Assembly (NCBI RefSeq): GCF_002804125.1
Contig: NZ_CP024966.1
Location: 496,001 to 560,000, forward strand
Origin: Mesoplasma entomophilum
Lineage (GTDB): Bacteria > Bacillota_I > Bacilli_A > Mycoplasmatales > Mycoplasmataceae
Length of the DNA: 64,000 nt
Direction: 5' to 3'
Shown: positions 24,873-35,399 of the stretch, piece by piece
How the letters are laid out: each line of letters starts with the position of its first letter
How positions within the stretch are numbered: the first letter of the stretch is position 1
Position numbers and translations under genes: made by a program
Notes under the pieces: generated by a model
The model's input: the letters and a program-made list of their open reading frames with translations, nothing else
Databases searched by the model: none
What the model was told of the DNA's origin: nothing

Positions 24873-26312
24873 TTATTCTCCTTCTATAACCATTTCTCCA
24901 AGTATCTTAGAAAGTCCTTTTTGAACTTTATTGAAGAATTGTTGGTTTATTACATTAATTGATTTTTTAATTCTTGTTGAGTTTCTTTCTAAACTATCAG
25001 CCACTTTATCAAGATCTTCTAATTCTTTTTGCATTTTTTTATAAGCTGTTGGAAATTGCACTGTTCAGTATTCATTTAATTCAGCTTTTTGTTTTTCTAA
25101 TTCTTTTAATAAGTCATTATCAGAAGCGTTAGTAACATTTTTTATTTTTTGATTATATTCATTTTCAAATTCAACTAATCTTCTTACAATTTGTCCAACA
25201 AATACAAAACTTTCTGAATCAGTGATTCAAATGTTTTCATATTCGTCACTTCTAACAAAAGGTAATCCAGGATACTTATCATTAAAACTTGTTGCTACTA
25301 AAATTCCATATTTAGTATTGTTGCTTGCTGCATCAGTTGATAGTTTAGGGATTCAAGTATTACTTCATTCAGCATTTTTAACTTCATAAACAATTTTTCC
25401 TATTTCTTCACGCTTATGATTTTTAATTGTTTGTAAATAATCAGCTTTCTTTTCCCCAGTTGTAATTTTTTCAATTCCGTCAAATAATCCAAATGCTTTA
25501 ACTAAATCTTCATACACTTCATGTTCAAAGTTTTCACCTTTACGTTTTGAATTAATAATTTTAAACTCACGGTTAGCTTGAACTAAATCAGCTATTCTTT
25601 TGTCATAATCATTTATTAAAGTTAATTCTTTAGTTTTTGACTCTGCATCTTTTTGAATGGCCAAGTTTTCTAATTCAATTTTTTTATTATTTAACTCTAG
25701 TTTTAAGCTATTTATTTCTTGATTAAATTGATTAATTAGAACTTCTTTGTTTTTTTCAATTTCAAGATTTAATTTTTGATCTAAAGCTTTAATTTCAACT
25801 TCTTTGTTTGCTAGTTTAATTTCTAATGAATTTTTAACATTATTAAATTCATTTAATAAGTTATTTTTTGCTTCATTTAATTCTGCAATCTTTTGTTGAT
25901 TTAATTGATCAATGATATTTTGTTGTTTTTGAATGTTTAATTCATATTCTTTAATCTTTTCACTAAACTCGTTAATAACAACATTTCTTTCTTTATCTAT
26001 TTCTAATGCTTTTTGTTCATTTAATTTATTAATTAAATTATCTTTTTCATTAATTGAAATATTTAAAGCTTCTAATTGTTTATTAAAATTATTTAGCATT
26101 TCTTGTTTAACTAAATTTATTTCAGCAATTTGCTTTTCATTCATTTGTGTAATTAATTCATTTTTAAGTTGCACACGAATTTCATTTTCTTGTCTTTGTT
26201 TTAATTCACCTAAATAGTTTTCAATAACTGTTCAGTTTGAATTATGATTCTTAAAAGAATCTTTTGTAATTTCTTCGCCACATTTGGGGCAACGAAAAAG
26301 TATATCGCTCAT
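24873..26312 (-). CDS. DUF2130 family protein: zinc-ribbon-like start, long coiled coil, nuclease-like end
   Basis: A 479-residue protein. Residues 1-20 include FRCPKCGEEI, a single CxxC resembling half a zinc ribbon. A coiled coil of about 220 residues (Glu, Lys, Asn, Leu rich) follows. The C-terminal domain begins near GENFEHEVYEDLVKAFG and has ADYLQTI...GKIVYEVKNAEWSNTWIPK, the Asp/Glu-x-Lys pattern of a PD-(D/E)XK fold, which is the DUF2130 signature. Known members have no proven role; several are considered nucleases. ATG 26312 has an AAGGAGG site. It is co-transcribed with the downstream unknown gene and has a structured leader. Confidence 0.85.
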
Positions 26313-26357
26313 GGATATATCCTCCTTTATTTAATATTTCTTTGTTTTATTTTAAGA

Positions 26358-26412
26358 GTCTAGAATAAGCACAGACTGTCACCTTTGGCTCACTTTCTTT
26401 ATTATTCTAAGG
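26358..26412 (-). promoter_or_regulatory. Candidate structured leader of the DUF2130 operon, class unknown
   Basis: In the minus-strand RNA UUAGAAUAA pairs with UUAUUCUAG, closing a GC-rich interior (GUGAGCCAAAGGUGAC). An alternative stem, AGUCU with AGACU, would use part of the same 3' strand, so two exclusive folds are possible. The leader starts after the previous gene's terminator. I cannot match it to a known riboswitch. Confidence 0.4.
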
Positions 26413-26509
26413 TATAAAACTAACCTACTTTTATATTAATGTTTTAATTTTTGAAATAATGGTATTTTTTATATTGTCTTTATTTATTTTTTATTTATAA
26501 TGGAAAAAA

Positions 26510-26527
26510 AATAAGCCTAAGCTTATT
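26510..26527 (-). terminator. Terminator at the end of the HU-like gene
   Basis: AAUAAGC UUA GGCUUAUU hairpin followed by eight U; the stop codon lies within the stem. Confidence 0.8.
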
Positions 26528-27356
26528 TTTGTTCTTCTTCAATTGTTATTGTTTCAATTGTCTTTTTATTATATTTAATTCCTGTTCATTTTGTATCTGA
26601 CATAATCAATTTTAAATTACGTGAAGGTTTAAATTTAATTATAGTTGACGCAGGCACTTCTACACTTTCTCCATTTGATGGATTAATTGCTTGTTTTACC
26701 GGTTTCTCAATCTTAACTAATTTACCAAAGTTTTCAATTAAAACTTCTTCCCCATTTATTAAATGATTTTCAATATTTTGAACTAAATTATTAACAATTT
26801 CATTAATTGTTCTCTTTTTATAGTCAGGATACATCTCTGCAAGTCTATCAATTAAATATTTTTTTGATACTTTATCATAACTAGTTTTTTTAACTAATTT
26901 ATCTTCTCTAGTAACTTTTTCTTTAATAATTAATTGTGAATTTTTATTTTCTTGAACTTCTACTTTTTCATGAGAATAATTTGGCGCACTCTCAATTATT
27001 TTATTTTTGAAAATTAAATTTAAAATTAATAGAATTATTAAACCTAAAATAGCAAATAAATATATTCAGTTAATCAATGCATCTAAAAAAACTGGTGTTA
27101 AAAAAGTAGAACCACTATATAAATTAGATTGAACCATTGAATATAAACCAATTGGTCCTAGCATGAAACCACTTGTGTTTTTAAATCAATTTTTAAAAAC
27201 ATGTGAACCAAAAACATCTGAAATAGCTTGACTTCATTGTTCATTTCCATAGTAAAAATTATTTAATAGTTTAAAGATAATCATTAAAGTGGTTGAAAGT
27301 ATCATAAGTAAGATGATAATTGATAATTTGAATTTATAACTTTTGATTATTTTCAT
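26523..27356 (-). CDS. Membrane-anchored protein with C-terminal HU/IHF-type DNA-binding domain
   Basis: A 277-residue protein. Two membrane segments are visible: residues about 9-30 (FKLSIIILLMILSTTLMIIF) and 82-104 (LINWIYLFAILGLIILLILN). After a charged linker the HU fold covers about residues 165-255: YLIDRLAEMYPDYKKRTINE, EEVLIENFGKLVKIEKPV, INPSNGESVEVPASTIIKFK, PSRNLKLIM. These correspond to the HU dimer helices, the beta arm and the closing strand. The arm is NPSNGE, matching the NPxTGE of HU. It begins three bases after the stop of the giant surface protein gene, so they are coupled. An HU domain tethered to the membrane suggests nucleoid attachment; that role is inference. Confidence 0.8.
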
Positions 27357-27359
27357 AAA

Positions 27360-30300
27360 TTATTCCTCATCTTTCTTTTTATTTTTAACAAAGACTGCTG
27401 CTATTGCTATGGCCATAATATTAACCGCCGCTAAAACTCATAATAATATTTTAGTTTTCTTATGTGCTGGTATATTATTTTCAGACTGTGCATTTTCATT
27501 ATTGTTTGAATTAACTTTTATTATTAATTTACCAGAGTATAAACTTTTTGTTTCATTACCTTCAAGAACTAAATTCCCAGTTTGATCTTCAATTGAAATT
27601 TTTAATTCACCTCAATAGATAAATAAATTAGAATACTGAGAGAAAAGTGCAGCTTTTAATTTGTCAAGATCATTCTTATCTTCTTCATTAATAAAAATAC
27701 CTTTGCTGAAATCATTTTTATAATTAGAAATATCATATTGCAAGTAATAACTACCTTGAATTGCTCCTGAATATGCTTCAGAGTTTTGATTTGCAGCGAT
27801 TTCAAAATTGTATCTATCAATTAATTTAATATGCAACTGTGTATAATCTATTGATTGATTATTAATTTTTTCTTTTGACGCATTCATTATAACTTCTTTA
27901 AGACTTTTAATTAAGATTTCATTTGTATTCCCTTTAATTTTAGAAACATCAACTCTTCCAATATCAATTGGAGATTTTACTATTTCTGAAATATTTTTTC
28001 TATCAACTTTTACATTAACCTCTACATATTGTTCATTATTTTCAGTTATTGATGATCCTACTACTAAAACGTTTGTAGATACTATTCTAATTTTTCCTTC
28101 TTCACTAGCTGATGGTTGTTTTACTATGTTTAGTTTTATATCATTTTCAGTAATATTTTTTCAACCTTTTTTATCTTGTAAATACTCAATGACATCTTCT
28201 ATAGTAGTGCTTTCGTAGAAAACAAATTCTTTTTGTTCATTAGATTCAGTATACTTAAATAAATCTTGTTCAGCTAAATTATATGTCTTTGGAACAGTTA
28301 TATTTATTTCATTTTCTAATCATTGAGAATTAGTTGTTGCTTTAATAGTAATTATACCAGTTTGACTAACTGATGATTGGTGAAGAGTAAAATCAAAATC
28401 AGAATCATTTACATTACCTAGACCTGTAATTAAATTTAATCTTCTAATAATTTCTGTTTTATCAATTAAATTAGAGGCATCATCTATTTTAAAGTTAGTT
28501 AAGTCATATTTTAACTTACTAATTTTAATTGTATTTGAATTACTTATTTTAACTGAAGAGGGACTTGCTTTAATTGTTATAAAACCATCTTGTCCAACTT
28601 TAGCAGGGTTTTTTCTTTCAATAATAATGTCATTTTGTTCAATTAAAGTTGTAAGAGTAGAATTTTGGCTTTTTATAACTTCATTTACCATATCTATAAT
28701 TTCTTTATCTGAAGAATTATTTGTTAGTACCTTATCATTAAAATTTAACGTACTTAAATCAATTGCATCTCTTGCAGGAATAACAATTCTTTGCCCTCCT
28801 GTTAAATGAGTTGCACCAGGTTTTGCATTTATTGTAATAGAACCGTTTGCACCAGGTTGTGGTTGATTTATGCTAATTTCTGTTTCATCAGTAACTTGTT
28901 GTTCAGTTAACTGTATTTTATCATCTATTTTAGAATCATTTACAATCTGTTTGATAATTTTATTTTTATAATCTTTTTCATCATTATTAAAAGGTTCAAA
29001 TACTGTTTTTGAAATATCATAAATTAAATGAGGAATTTCAATTGTTTGTTGATTCATTACAAGTCTTGAACTTTCATTTGCTTTAATTTTTATTTCACCA
29101 GATTTATCGTAATTAGCTTTTTCGTCAAGATTTATAGTAACATCATTATCTGTTATTTTAGTTCCTGTAACTTTTGTTAAAGCTGCTAATATTTCACTTT
29201 GTTTAGTGTTATTAGAAGGTTTTTTTTCATTCTTAATGGAATTCTTTTCATCTGCTAGATTAATTTTTGCATTGTCTGTTGGTCTTAATCTAATTAAAGA
29301 AGTAATTACATTATTTGGTTGCTTATCTTCATCAAAAAATTGAACATATAAGTCATAACCATTCTTTGCATGTGCATCAGGTATTTGAACTTCTCAAAAT
29401 TGATTTTTATCATTAGTTTTATTATAAACAACTCCATTTTGAACAGGTTTTTCTGAATCTTGCTCAGTTAATAATACTTTAGAAATATATGAATTAGCTG
29501 ATAAGGTTAAATTAGGTTTTTTCTCTCCATTATATCAAACATAAACTTCACCATTTGGTCCTAAATTTCAATCTAATCCAGATGATCCAACTAAATTTGA
29601 TGCTCTCAACGTTTCTTGAAACTTATCATTGAATACTCTATTTACTTGGGCTCTTCCTGTTGTTGATTGCGCTTTAGTTCCAGCAATTTTATATGTTTCA
29701 TCAGCTTGATACATAACTCCATAATCAAACATTCCACTATATCTTGGTGCTGTATGATATTCTTGTGTTAAATTTTCATTTTTGTATGTTCCATCAATAG
29801 TGTAAGATGAATTTTGATATGAATTTGATTGAACTATTGTTTTTGAATCATACATAACATATTTAGTCATATCATTAACTCATTGAACACCCTTAATATA
29901 ACCATCACCTTGACTATCTTGAGTAACAGAGTCATTAATTCTATCTATGTAAAATGTTTTTGGATTCGCTTTTTTTATTGTTTCATTATCATGTGCTTGG
30001 GCACTTGTATCTGATGAGTCAGATGTTCCTATATACATACCTTGGCTATCAACAAATACATCATATGCTTGTCTTGTATCTGATAGATGAGTTATTAATT
30101 CACTTTTTTTGCTACTGTCTCTATAAACTGAAACCATTCCATTAACTGTAAAATATGTATCTTTTGAATTCTCTTCAACTGCCAATATTGGATATAAACC
30201 ATTATTTGTTCCTGATGCCAGTTCCTCGCTTGTTTTATCATTTTCATAATACTTAGTAATTATTCAATCATTATTTTTATCATCTAATGTTGAATAAGTT

Positions 30301-30956
30301 ATTGAATCATCTTCTGGATTATAAACTGCGTCTTTAACTGATCTATTATAAACTTCAATTGGTTTAATTTCTTCACCTGTAACTGGCTCTTTTTTTGGAG
30401 GATTTGGCACTAAAAGCCCAATAACTCCACCAAGAATTCCTCCAACTCCACCAAGAACTCCTCCAACTCCACCAAGAATTCCACCTAATCCTCCGACTAA
30501 TCCATAGTTGCTATATGAACTATTTTTTCATTCAAATTTTGATATTCCTGATTTATCAAAGTAATAACTTGCTGAATCATTTCCAAAAAAAATTGTTTTG
30601 TTTAAAAAATCAATTGGCTTTGTTTCATTTTTTCTTGTAGTATTTGTATAAGCAACTTCTTGTGTCGGACCAGATAAAGAAGAATTCAATTTTGTTCTGT
30701 ATAAATAATTTTTGCTGTCTTTGTCTGTACCAGTTCCACTTCAAGTTGTATATCCAGTTTTACCATCAAAATATGATTGTCTAATTTTCGTTCCAAAAGT
30801 TAAAGCAGCACGATTCATTGCCTCATATTCTTTAAAATCAGCTTGTTGTTTTTCAGACATTTTATCCATTTTAGGTGAAATATCAACAAGATTTAAAGCA
30901 GCAGCCCCTCCTTGAGTTACTGTTAAACCCGTTAAAGCATATATAAAAATTTTCAT
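27360..30956 (-). CDS. Large surface protein (1198 residues) with glycine zipper and C-terminal membrane anchor
   Basis: It starts with a short hydrophobic signal-like stretch (MKIFIYALTGLTVTQGGAAA) without lipobox cysteine, followed by about 130 residues, then a glycine-zipper segment near residues 150-178 (GGILGGVGGVLGGVGG) that could cross the membrane. The next 970 residues are Asn, Thr, Ser and Lys rich and contain several repeats of about 90 residues ending in GxIxIKA motifs (GSITINAKPG, GFITIKASPS, GIITIKATTN), resembling repeats in mollicute lipoproteins. The C-terminus is a membrane helix (ILLWVLAAVNIMAIAIAAVF) and a KNKKKDEE tail. Likely an adhesin or other surface antigen; function inferred from layout. 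Confidence 0.8.
30427..30489. repeat. Three 21-bp tandem repeats encoding the glycine zipper
   Basis: Copies at 30427-30447, 30448-30468 and 30469-30489 start with CCACCAAGAA; the first two differ at one base and the third is partly diverged. Each unit encodes seven residues (VGGILGG/VGGVLGG), so changes in copy number keep the reading frame. Confidence 0.85.
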
Positions 30957-30994
30957 TTAAATCCCCTTATAGTTGTATTAGTAATATTTTATTA

Positions 30995-31023
30995 ATTTTA
31001 GCAACTGCAATTTGAAAAGTCAA
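30995..31023 (-). promoter_or_regulatory. Promoter of the surface protein/HU operon
   Basis: TTGACT (31023-31018), 17 bases, TAAAAT (31000-30995) on the minus strand, 40 bases before the ATG at 30956. Confidence 0.75.
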
Positions 31024-31038
31024 ATTCTAAAAATAAAA

Positions 31039-31064
31039 AACTAGAAAGCTTTATTTTCCTAGTT
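31039..31064 (-). terminator. Terminator of the three-span membrane protein gene
   Basis: AACUAGGAAA pairs with UUUCUAGUU across the stop codon, followed by UUUUUAUUUUU. Confidence 0.75.
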
Positions 31065-31554
31065 CTTTTACCTTTACTTTATTAATGTAATTACTTACAT
31101 AATATTTAAATTCTTCTTCGTCGATTGAATCTTTCATTTTCATATTAGCATTACATATATTTCTACCTGAATATAAAATATTTAAGATAGCTATTATAGT
31201 TAAAAAAACTCAAGCTCCATATAACACTCAACCAATATATACATCTAAATTATGAATAGGAAATACATCATTAACAATAATAGGAGTTAAATTTAATTGA
31301 ATCATCATAAAGAACACTCCAAACATTAGTGAAACAAATAATGCTCAATTTAATTTTGTATAGCGATCTTTTCTTTCATTTCTTACGTACTCCAAATAAA
31401 TAGCTTGCTTTTCAGTCAAATGCTTCATTTTTCAATGACGATTAAGACTTGAAAATATTAATAAAATTATTCAAATAATAAAAATGACTATTATAGTTGA
31501 CAAAAATGAAAACATATTTGCCCCTCACATTGATACGCTTGATGCTAGTAACAT
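31051..31554 (-). CDS. Hypothetical membrane protein with three spans
   Basis: A 167-residue protein. Membrane segments are at about 14-36 (FLSTIIVIFIIWIILLIF), 65-88 (FVSLMFGVFFMMIQLNLTPI) and 105-128 (WVLYGAWVFLTIIAILNILY). The segment between the first two spans is basic (NRHWKMKHLTEKQAIYLEYV), suggesting a cytoplasmic loop. ATG 31554 follows AGGTGA. It forms its own unit between the acyltransferase terminator and its own terminator. No family recognised. Confidence 0.7.
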
Positions 31555-31599
31555 TAAAAAATCACCTCTTAATTATGATTATACAATTTAATCTAAATA

Positions 31600-31632
31600 A
31601 AATAAAAAACCGAACAAATTAATTCGGTTTTA
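31600..31632 (-). terminator. Terminator of the acyltransferase gene (copy 1 of a 33-bp repeat)
   Basis: AACCGAA UUAAUUUG UUCGGUU hairpin with flanking A and U runs, five bases after the stop codon. An identical 33-bp sequence occurs at 32845-32877. Confidence 0.85.
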
Positions 31633-31637
31633 AAAAA

Positions 31638-32768
31638 TTATTTAACATCTTGAGAAATAGAATTTCTTTTTGAGTAAAATTTAATTTTTGTTTTTATATA
31701 AATAATAGACTTATTAAATTGTTTCATATAAGAACTATAAGTTGGAATAACAATTAAACTTAAGCTTCCACATATTGCTATTGTTAATGATAAGCTAATA
31801 AGATCTCTTTTTACAGAATAGGTTTCTATTTCTCATTTTTGCATCAAGTTTGAGTCAATTCAGTCTCTTATAGTAAAGTGAGCCACAAAAAATATCATAG
31901 ATGCCTTTCCTAAATAATTTATAAACTTATTGTATGGTATGTTTAAAATATAAAATAATGAGAAAATACAAAATGCCACTAAAATTGTTAACGGAAAATT
32001 ATTTTGTGTTGACAATTTTTTTATGTTATTAAGTAATTGATAAAGAACTGCATTATGATCATTTGTTACAACTTTGTTTTTAATTATTGCATAAGCTACT
32101 ATTTGTATTGAAACTAAAATAACTAAAATTGGTAAGCAATAATTTATAACTTTTTTCTTGTTTGTTAAAAATGTGTCAGATAAATATTTATTCATTCAAG
32201 CACCCAACATAAATGCAGTTATTATAACAAAAATATTACCATATCAATTTCTATCAATAATATAAATATTTATATGTTCACCAACAGCAGGTAAATTCAT
32301 TGTTATGTAGAATACAAAAATAATGAATAAAGATGTGTACTTTGGTAATTGCTTAACACCTAATACCAATATTGGTGATATTAATAATGTAAAAAACATA
32401 GCTCAAATATATCAGAATTGTCCAGGGCCATAAGTTACAAGCACTAGTCAGTTGATATTGCTTAAACTAGAAGTTGTAGCATTTAAGATAAGAGTAACTA
32501 TTAAATTTAATACAATGAAAAATATAATAGTTGGTATAAATTTTAGACCTGCATAATTATCTTCTTTGTTATACAAAAAGAAACCTGTAATTAATGCAAA
32601 AGTTGGCACAGAACAATAAATCAATGGAGCAACATAATTATATATGCCTCCCAGATGTATCATAACAATAAATATACATAAAATAAATCTTAAAAGCTCT
32701 ATGTTTGATTTTCTTTTAGCTGAATCTTTTTTTATATTTTCAATTTTTAATTCTATATTTTTTTTCAT
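31638..32768 (-). CDS. Acyltransferase 3 family membrane protein
   Basis: A 376-residue integral membrane protein with about ten spans. The N-terminus carries the family hallmark SNIELLRFILCIFIVMIHLG (residues about 22-41), with the histidine thought to be catalytic, and later GQFWYIWAMFF. The family O-acylates sugars of surface polymers, glycolipids or peptidoglycan; a mollicute has no cell wall, so a capsule or glycolipid is more likely. The C-terminus ends with a Lys-rich cytoplasmic tail. It is a single-gene unit bracketed by identical terminators. Confidence 0.83.
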
Positions 32769-32844
32769 TTTATAATCCTTAACTTTTTAGCAACATTTAT
32801 AATTATATATTAAAGACTAATTTTTTCATTTTATTAAGTAACTA

Positions 32845-32877
32845 AAATAAAAAACCGAACAAATTAATTCGGTTTTA
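32845..32877 (-). terminator. Terminator of the ABC-2 permease gene (copy 2 of a 33-bp repeat)
   Basis: Same hairpin as 31600-31632, located five bases after the permease stop codon at 32882. Confidence 0.85.
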
Positions 32878-32881
32878 GAAA

Positions 32882-33649
32882 TTATAATAATAAATCTTTA
32901 GATTTAAATACATATGATGAAGCTATGAAAACAATAGTTCCAATGGCAAACATTGCAAAATATTGACCTAATCACTTGCTTACTGATGCTAATACAGCTT
33001 TTTGATCTTTAATAACATAAACAACTGTTTCATTATATAAACTATTTAAACTTATGTATTTTGTTGCTTCTAACGCAGGCACTGAAGATAACATAGATAA
33101 AATAAAAAATAAAATAGGTATTCCAGCTCCAACTGCATAAGATCAAATTGCTTTATTGAAATAAGTTGATGCCATAAATGTTATACTACACATCATAAAT
33201 AATAATAAGAACATTCCAGCTAATTGAGTCACAAATACACCCATTGTTAAGTCAATTTTATTTGCATTCAAACTAACAACTGGTGCTGTTAAAATAACAT
33301 TTAAAATAAAACCTATAAATAAACTTGCTACCATGAAAATTATTTTTGTATTTATAATAGTTGCTCTTTTAAGAGGAGAAGCTACAACATATGTAATTCT
33401 TCCTGTTTGTACTTCTCCAACCATTATTTTATTTGAAGTTATTATTATATAAATAAGTGGTATCTCAAATCCAATTGATGTAAATATAACAAATCTCAAT
33501 ATCGATGTTATATTAACAATTTCTCCTCCACTCTGATCAACAGACAGTGGAATAATTAAGTTAATAAATAAAGCTGGCATAATAATTAAAATTAATCAAA
33601 GTGCAAAATTTGATTTAATATGTTGTTTAATAATTGCTTTATTAACCAT
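32882..33649 (-). CDS. ABC-2 type permease subunit
   Basis: A 255-residue membrane protein with six spans. The loop after the second span (VGEVQTGRITYVVASPLKRATI) has the ABC-2 signature seen in NatB/YhgE-like permeases, where GxL...P.sR occurs before span three. It overlaps the end of the ATPase gene by eight bases and must work with it. The transported substrate is unknown. Confidence 0.85.
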
Positions 33650-34556
33650 TGACTTTATCCTCCTTTTTTAATTTATAGAAATCCAAAAAGTACTCTTCTA
33701 AAGTGAAAGGGATTTCTTTAAAAATTTGAGTATTAAATTTAGCTACAATTTTTAATAAATTTTGCATATCTTTTTGTTTTAGATTAACAAATAATTTTGT
33801 TTTGTCTAAAACTTCAGTATTTTTATTATTATATAGTTTTAAGAACTCTTTCATATCTGCTTGTTTGCTAAATACAATTTCAAATCTTTTGCTTTCATTA
33901 TATTTAATTTCATTCATGTCAATATTTGAAACAATTCTACCATTTTTTACAATAGCTACTCTGTCACATGTTTTTTCAACTTCTTGAAAAATATGAGAAC
34001 TTAAAATAACAGTTCTTCCTTCTGCTTTTATATTCTTAATTAAGTTAATAAATTTTTCTTGCATTAATGGATCTAATCCTGATGTTGGCTCATCTAAAAC
34101 CAAAATTTTTGGTTTGTGCATAAAAGCACAAATTAAACTAACCTTTTGTTTCATACCTTTTGACATTTTTTTAATTTTGACTTTTGGATCAAATTCTCAG
34201 AATTCAATTAGTTCTTCTACGTATTTTCAATCTTTTAGTTTTCTAATTTCAAATATATATTTGATGAATTCTATTCCAGTCATAAATTCTGGCATTGCAA
34301 TTTCACCTGGAACATATCCTAAAATAGAATTAACTCTATCAGCATCTTTTCATGCATTAATTCCATCGATTATAATTGTTCCTTTTTGTGGTTTCATAAA
34401 ACCTAATATGTGTCTAATAGTTGTTGATTTACCAGCTCCATTTGGACCTAGATAACCAAAAACTTCTCCTTCTCTTATAGAAAGATTAATGTCATATATT
34501 CCATGACCATTTTTAAATTCTTTTGTTAAATTATTTACTTTGATTAATTCTTTCAT
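33642..34556 (-). CDS. ABC transporter ATPase (CcmA/NatA type)
   Basis: A 304-residue ATPase. Walker A is GPNGAGKST near residue 36, signature MSKGMKQK near 130 (S-K-G in place of S-G-G), Walker [14 protein letters not shown] and a switch histidine in [13 protein letters not shown]-terminal 90-residue regulatory domain follows, as in drug or lantibiotic export ATPases. It has an AAGGAGG site and is preceded by a small membrane protein gene ending 18 bases upstream. The trio probably forms one transporter. Confidence 0.93.
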
Positions 34557-34574
34557 AAAAATCCTCCTTGTTAA

Positions 34575-35219
34575 TTAAATTAATTGAAGGTTTTTTGTTG
34601 GAGGATTCAAGCATACATGATTACTAATTAATAAAATTTTATTTAAAAATAACTGCAACATAAATCGAATTTTAAATATAAAGGATTTAATTCGATAAAT
34701 TGATTTTGATATCATTTTAATTACTACATTTATGTCATTTTTAATAAATTCTTTTGAACTAACAAAAAACTTAGTAAAAGCAATTTTAAATTTATAATCT
34801 TTAAGTAGATTAATAACTCCTAAATTAAATAAGAAAAAGATAAAGAAAAATATACTTGCTATAAAAGTTAGCGATACTGAAAATATAAAGTTGTTTCAAT
34901 ATAAAGCAGTAAATTGATTTATGTTATTGTGAATAATTATTTGAACTAATTCATGCATTAATAAAGATGCTCATAAAATTCTAGCCAAAGTATCAATTAA
35001 GTTAAATTTTAATTTTTCTTTATTATAAAATGCTTTGAAAGAATTAAACATTTGTATTAAAAATAATATTGCTAAATTTGCAGAAAATAACGCATAGAAA
35101 AATTCAGTAAAGAATGACCTTAAAGAAATTGAATATATAAAAAATAATATATACAGAACATAAAATAAAAACTTTCAAGTTAATACTTCTGCTTTGAAAT
35201 TTTTTAACACTTTTTTCAT
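34575..35219 (-). CDS. Hypothetical membrane protein in the ABC-2 operon
   Basis: A 214-residue protein, first in an operon with the ATPase and permease. Four hydrophobic segments: about 14-33, 40-58, 78-95 and 105-135 (SVSLTFIASIFFFIFFLFNL). The last 75 residues are basic and poor in obvious motifs. Five in-frame UGA/UGG tryptophans support translation. It could be an accessory or second permease subunit; I do not recognise the family. Confidence 0.7.
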
Positions 35220-35246
35220 ACTAGACTTATAATAACACAAACAAAA

Positions 35247-35266
35247 AACCAATCAAACAATTGGCT
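35247..35266 (-). terminator. Terminator of pepV
   Basis: AGCCAAU and AUUGGUU stem followed by six U, about 130 bases after the pepV stop. Between them lies A/T-rich sequence in which I see nothing else. Confidence 0.6.
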
Positions 35267-35399
35267 TTTAATAATTTGCTTCTAACTTTTTAAAATCATT
35301 ATTTTTTTTATTATTATTTTCATTAGTGAACTCAAATATTTTAATTTACATCACCAGATGTTCAAATAAAACGAAGCAAATTTTCTATTTCTGCATAAA

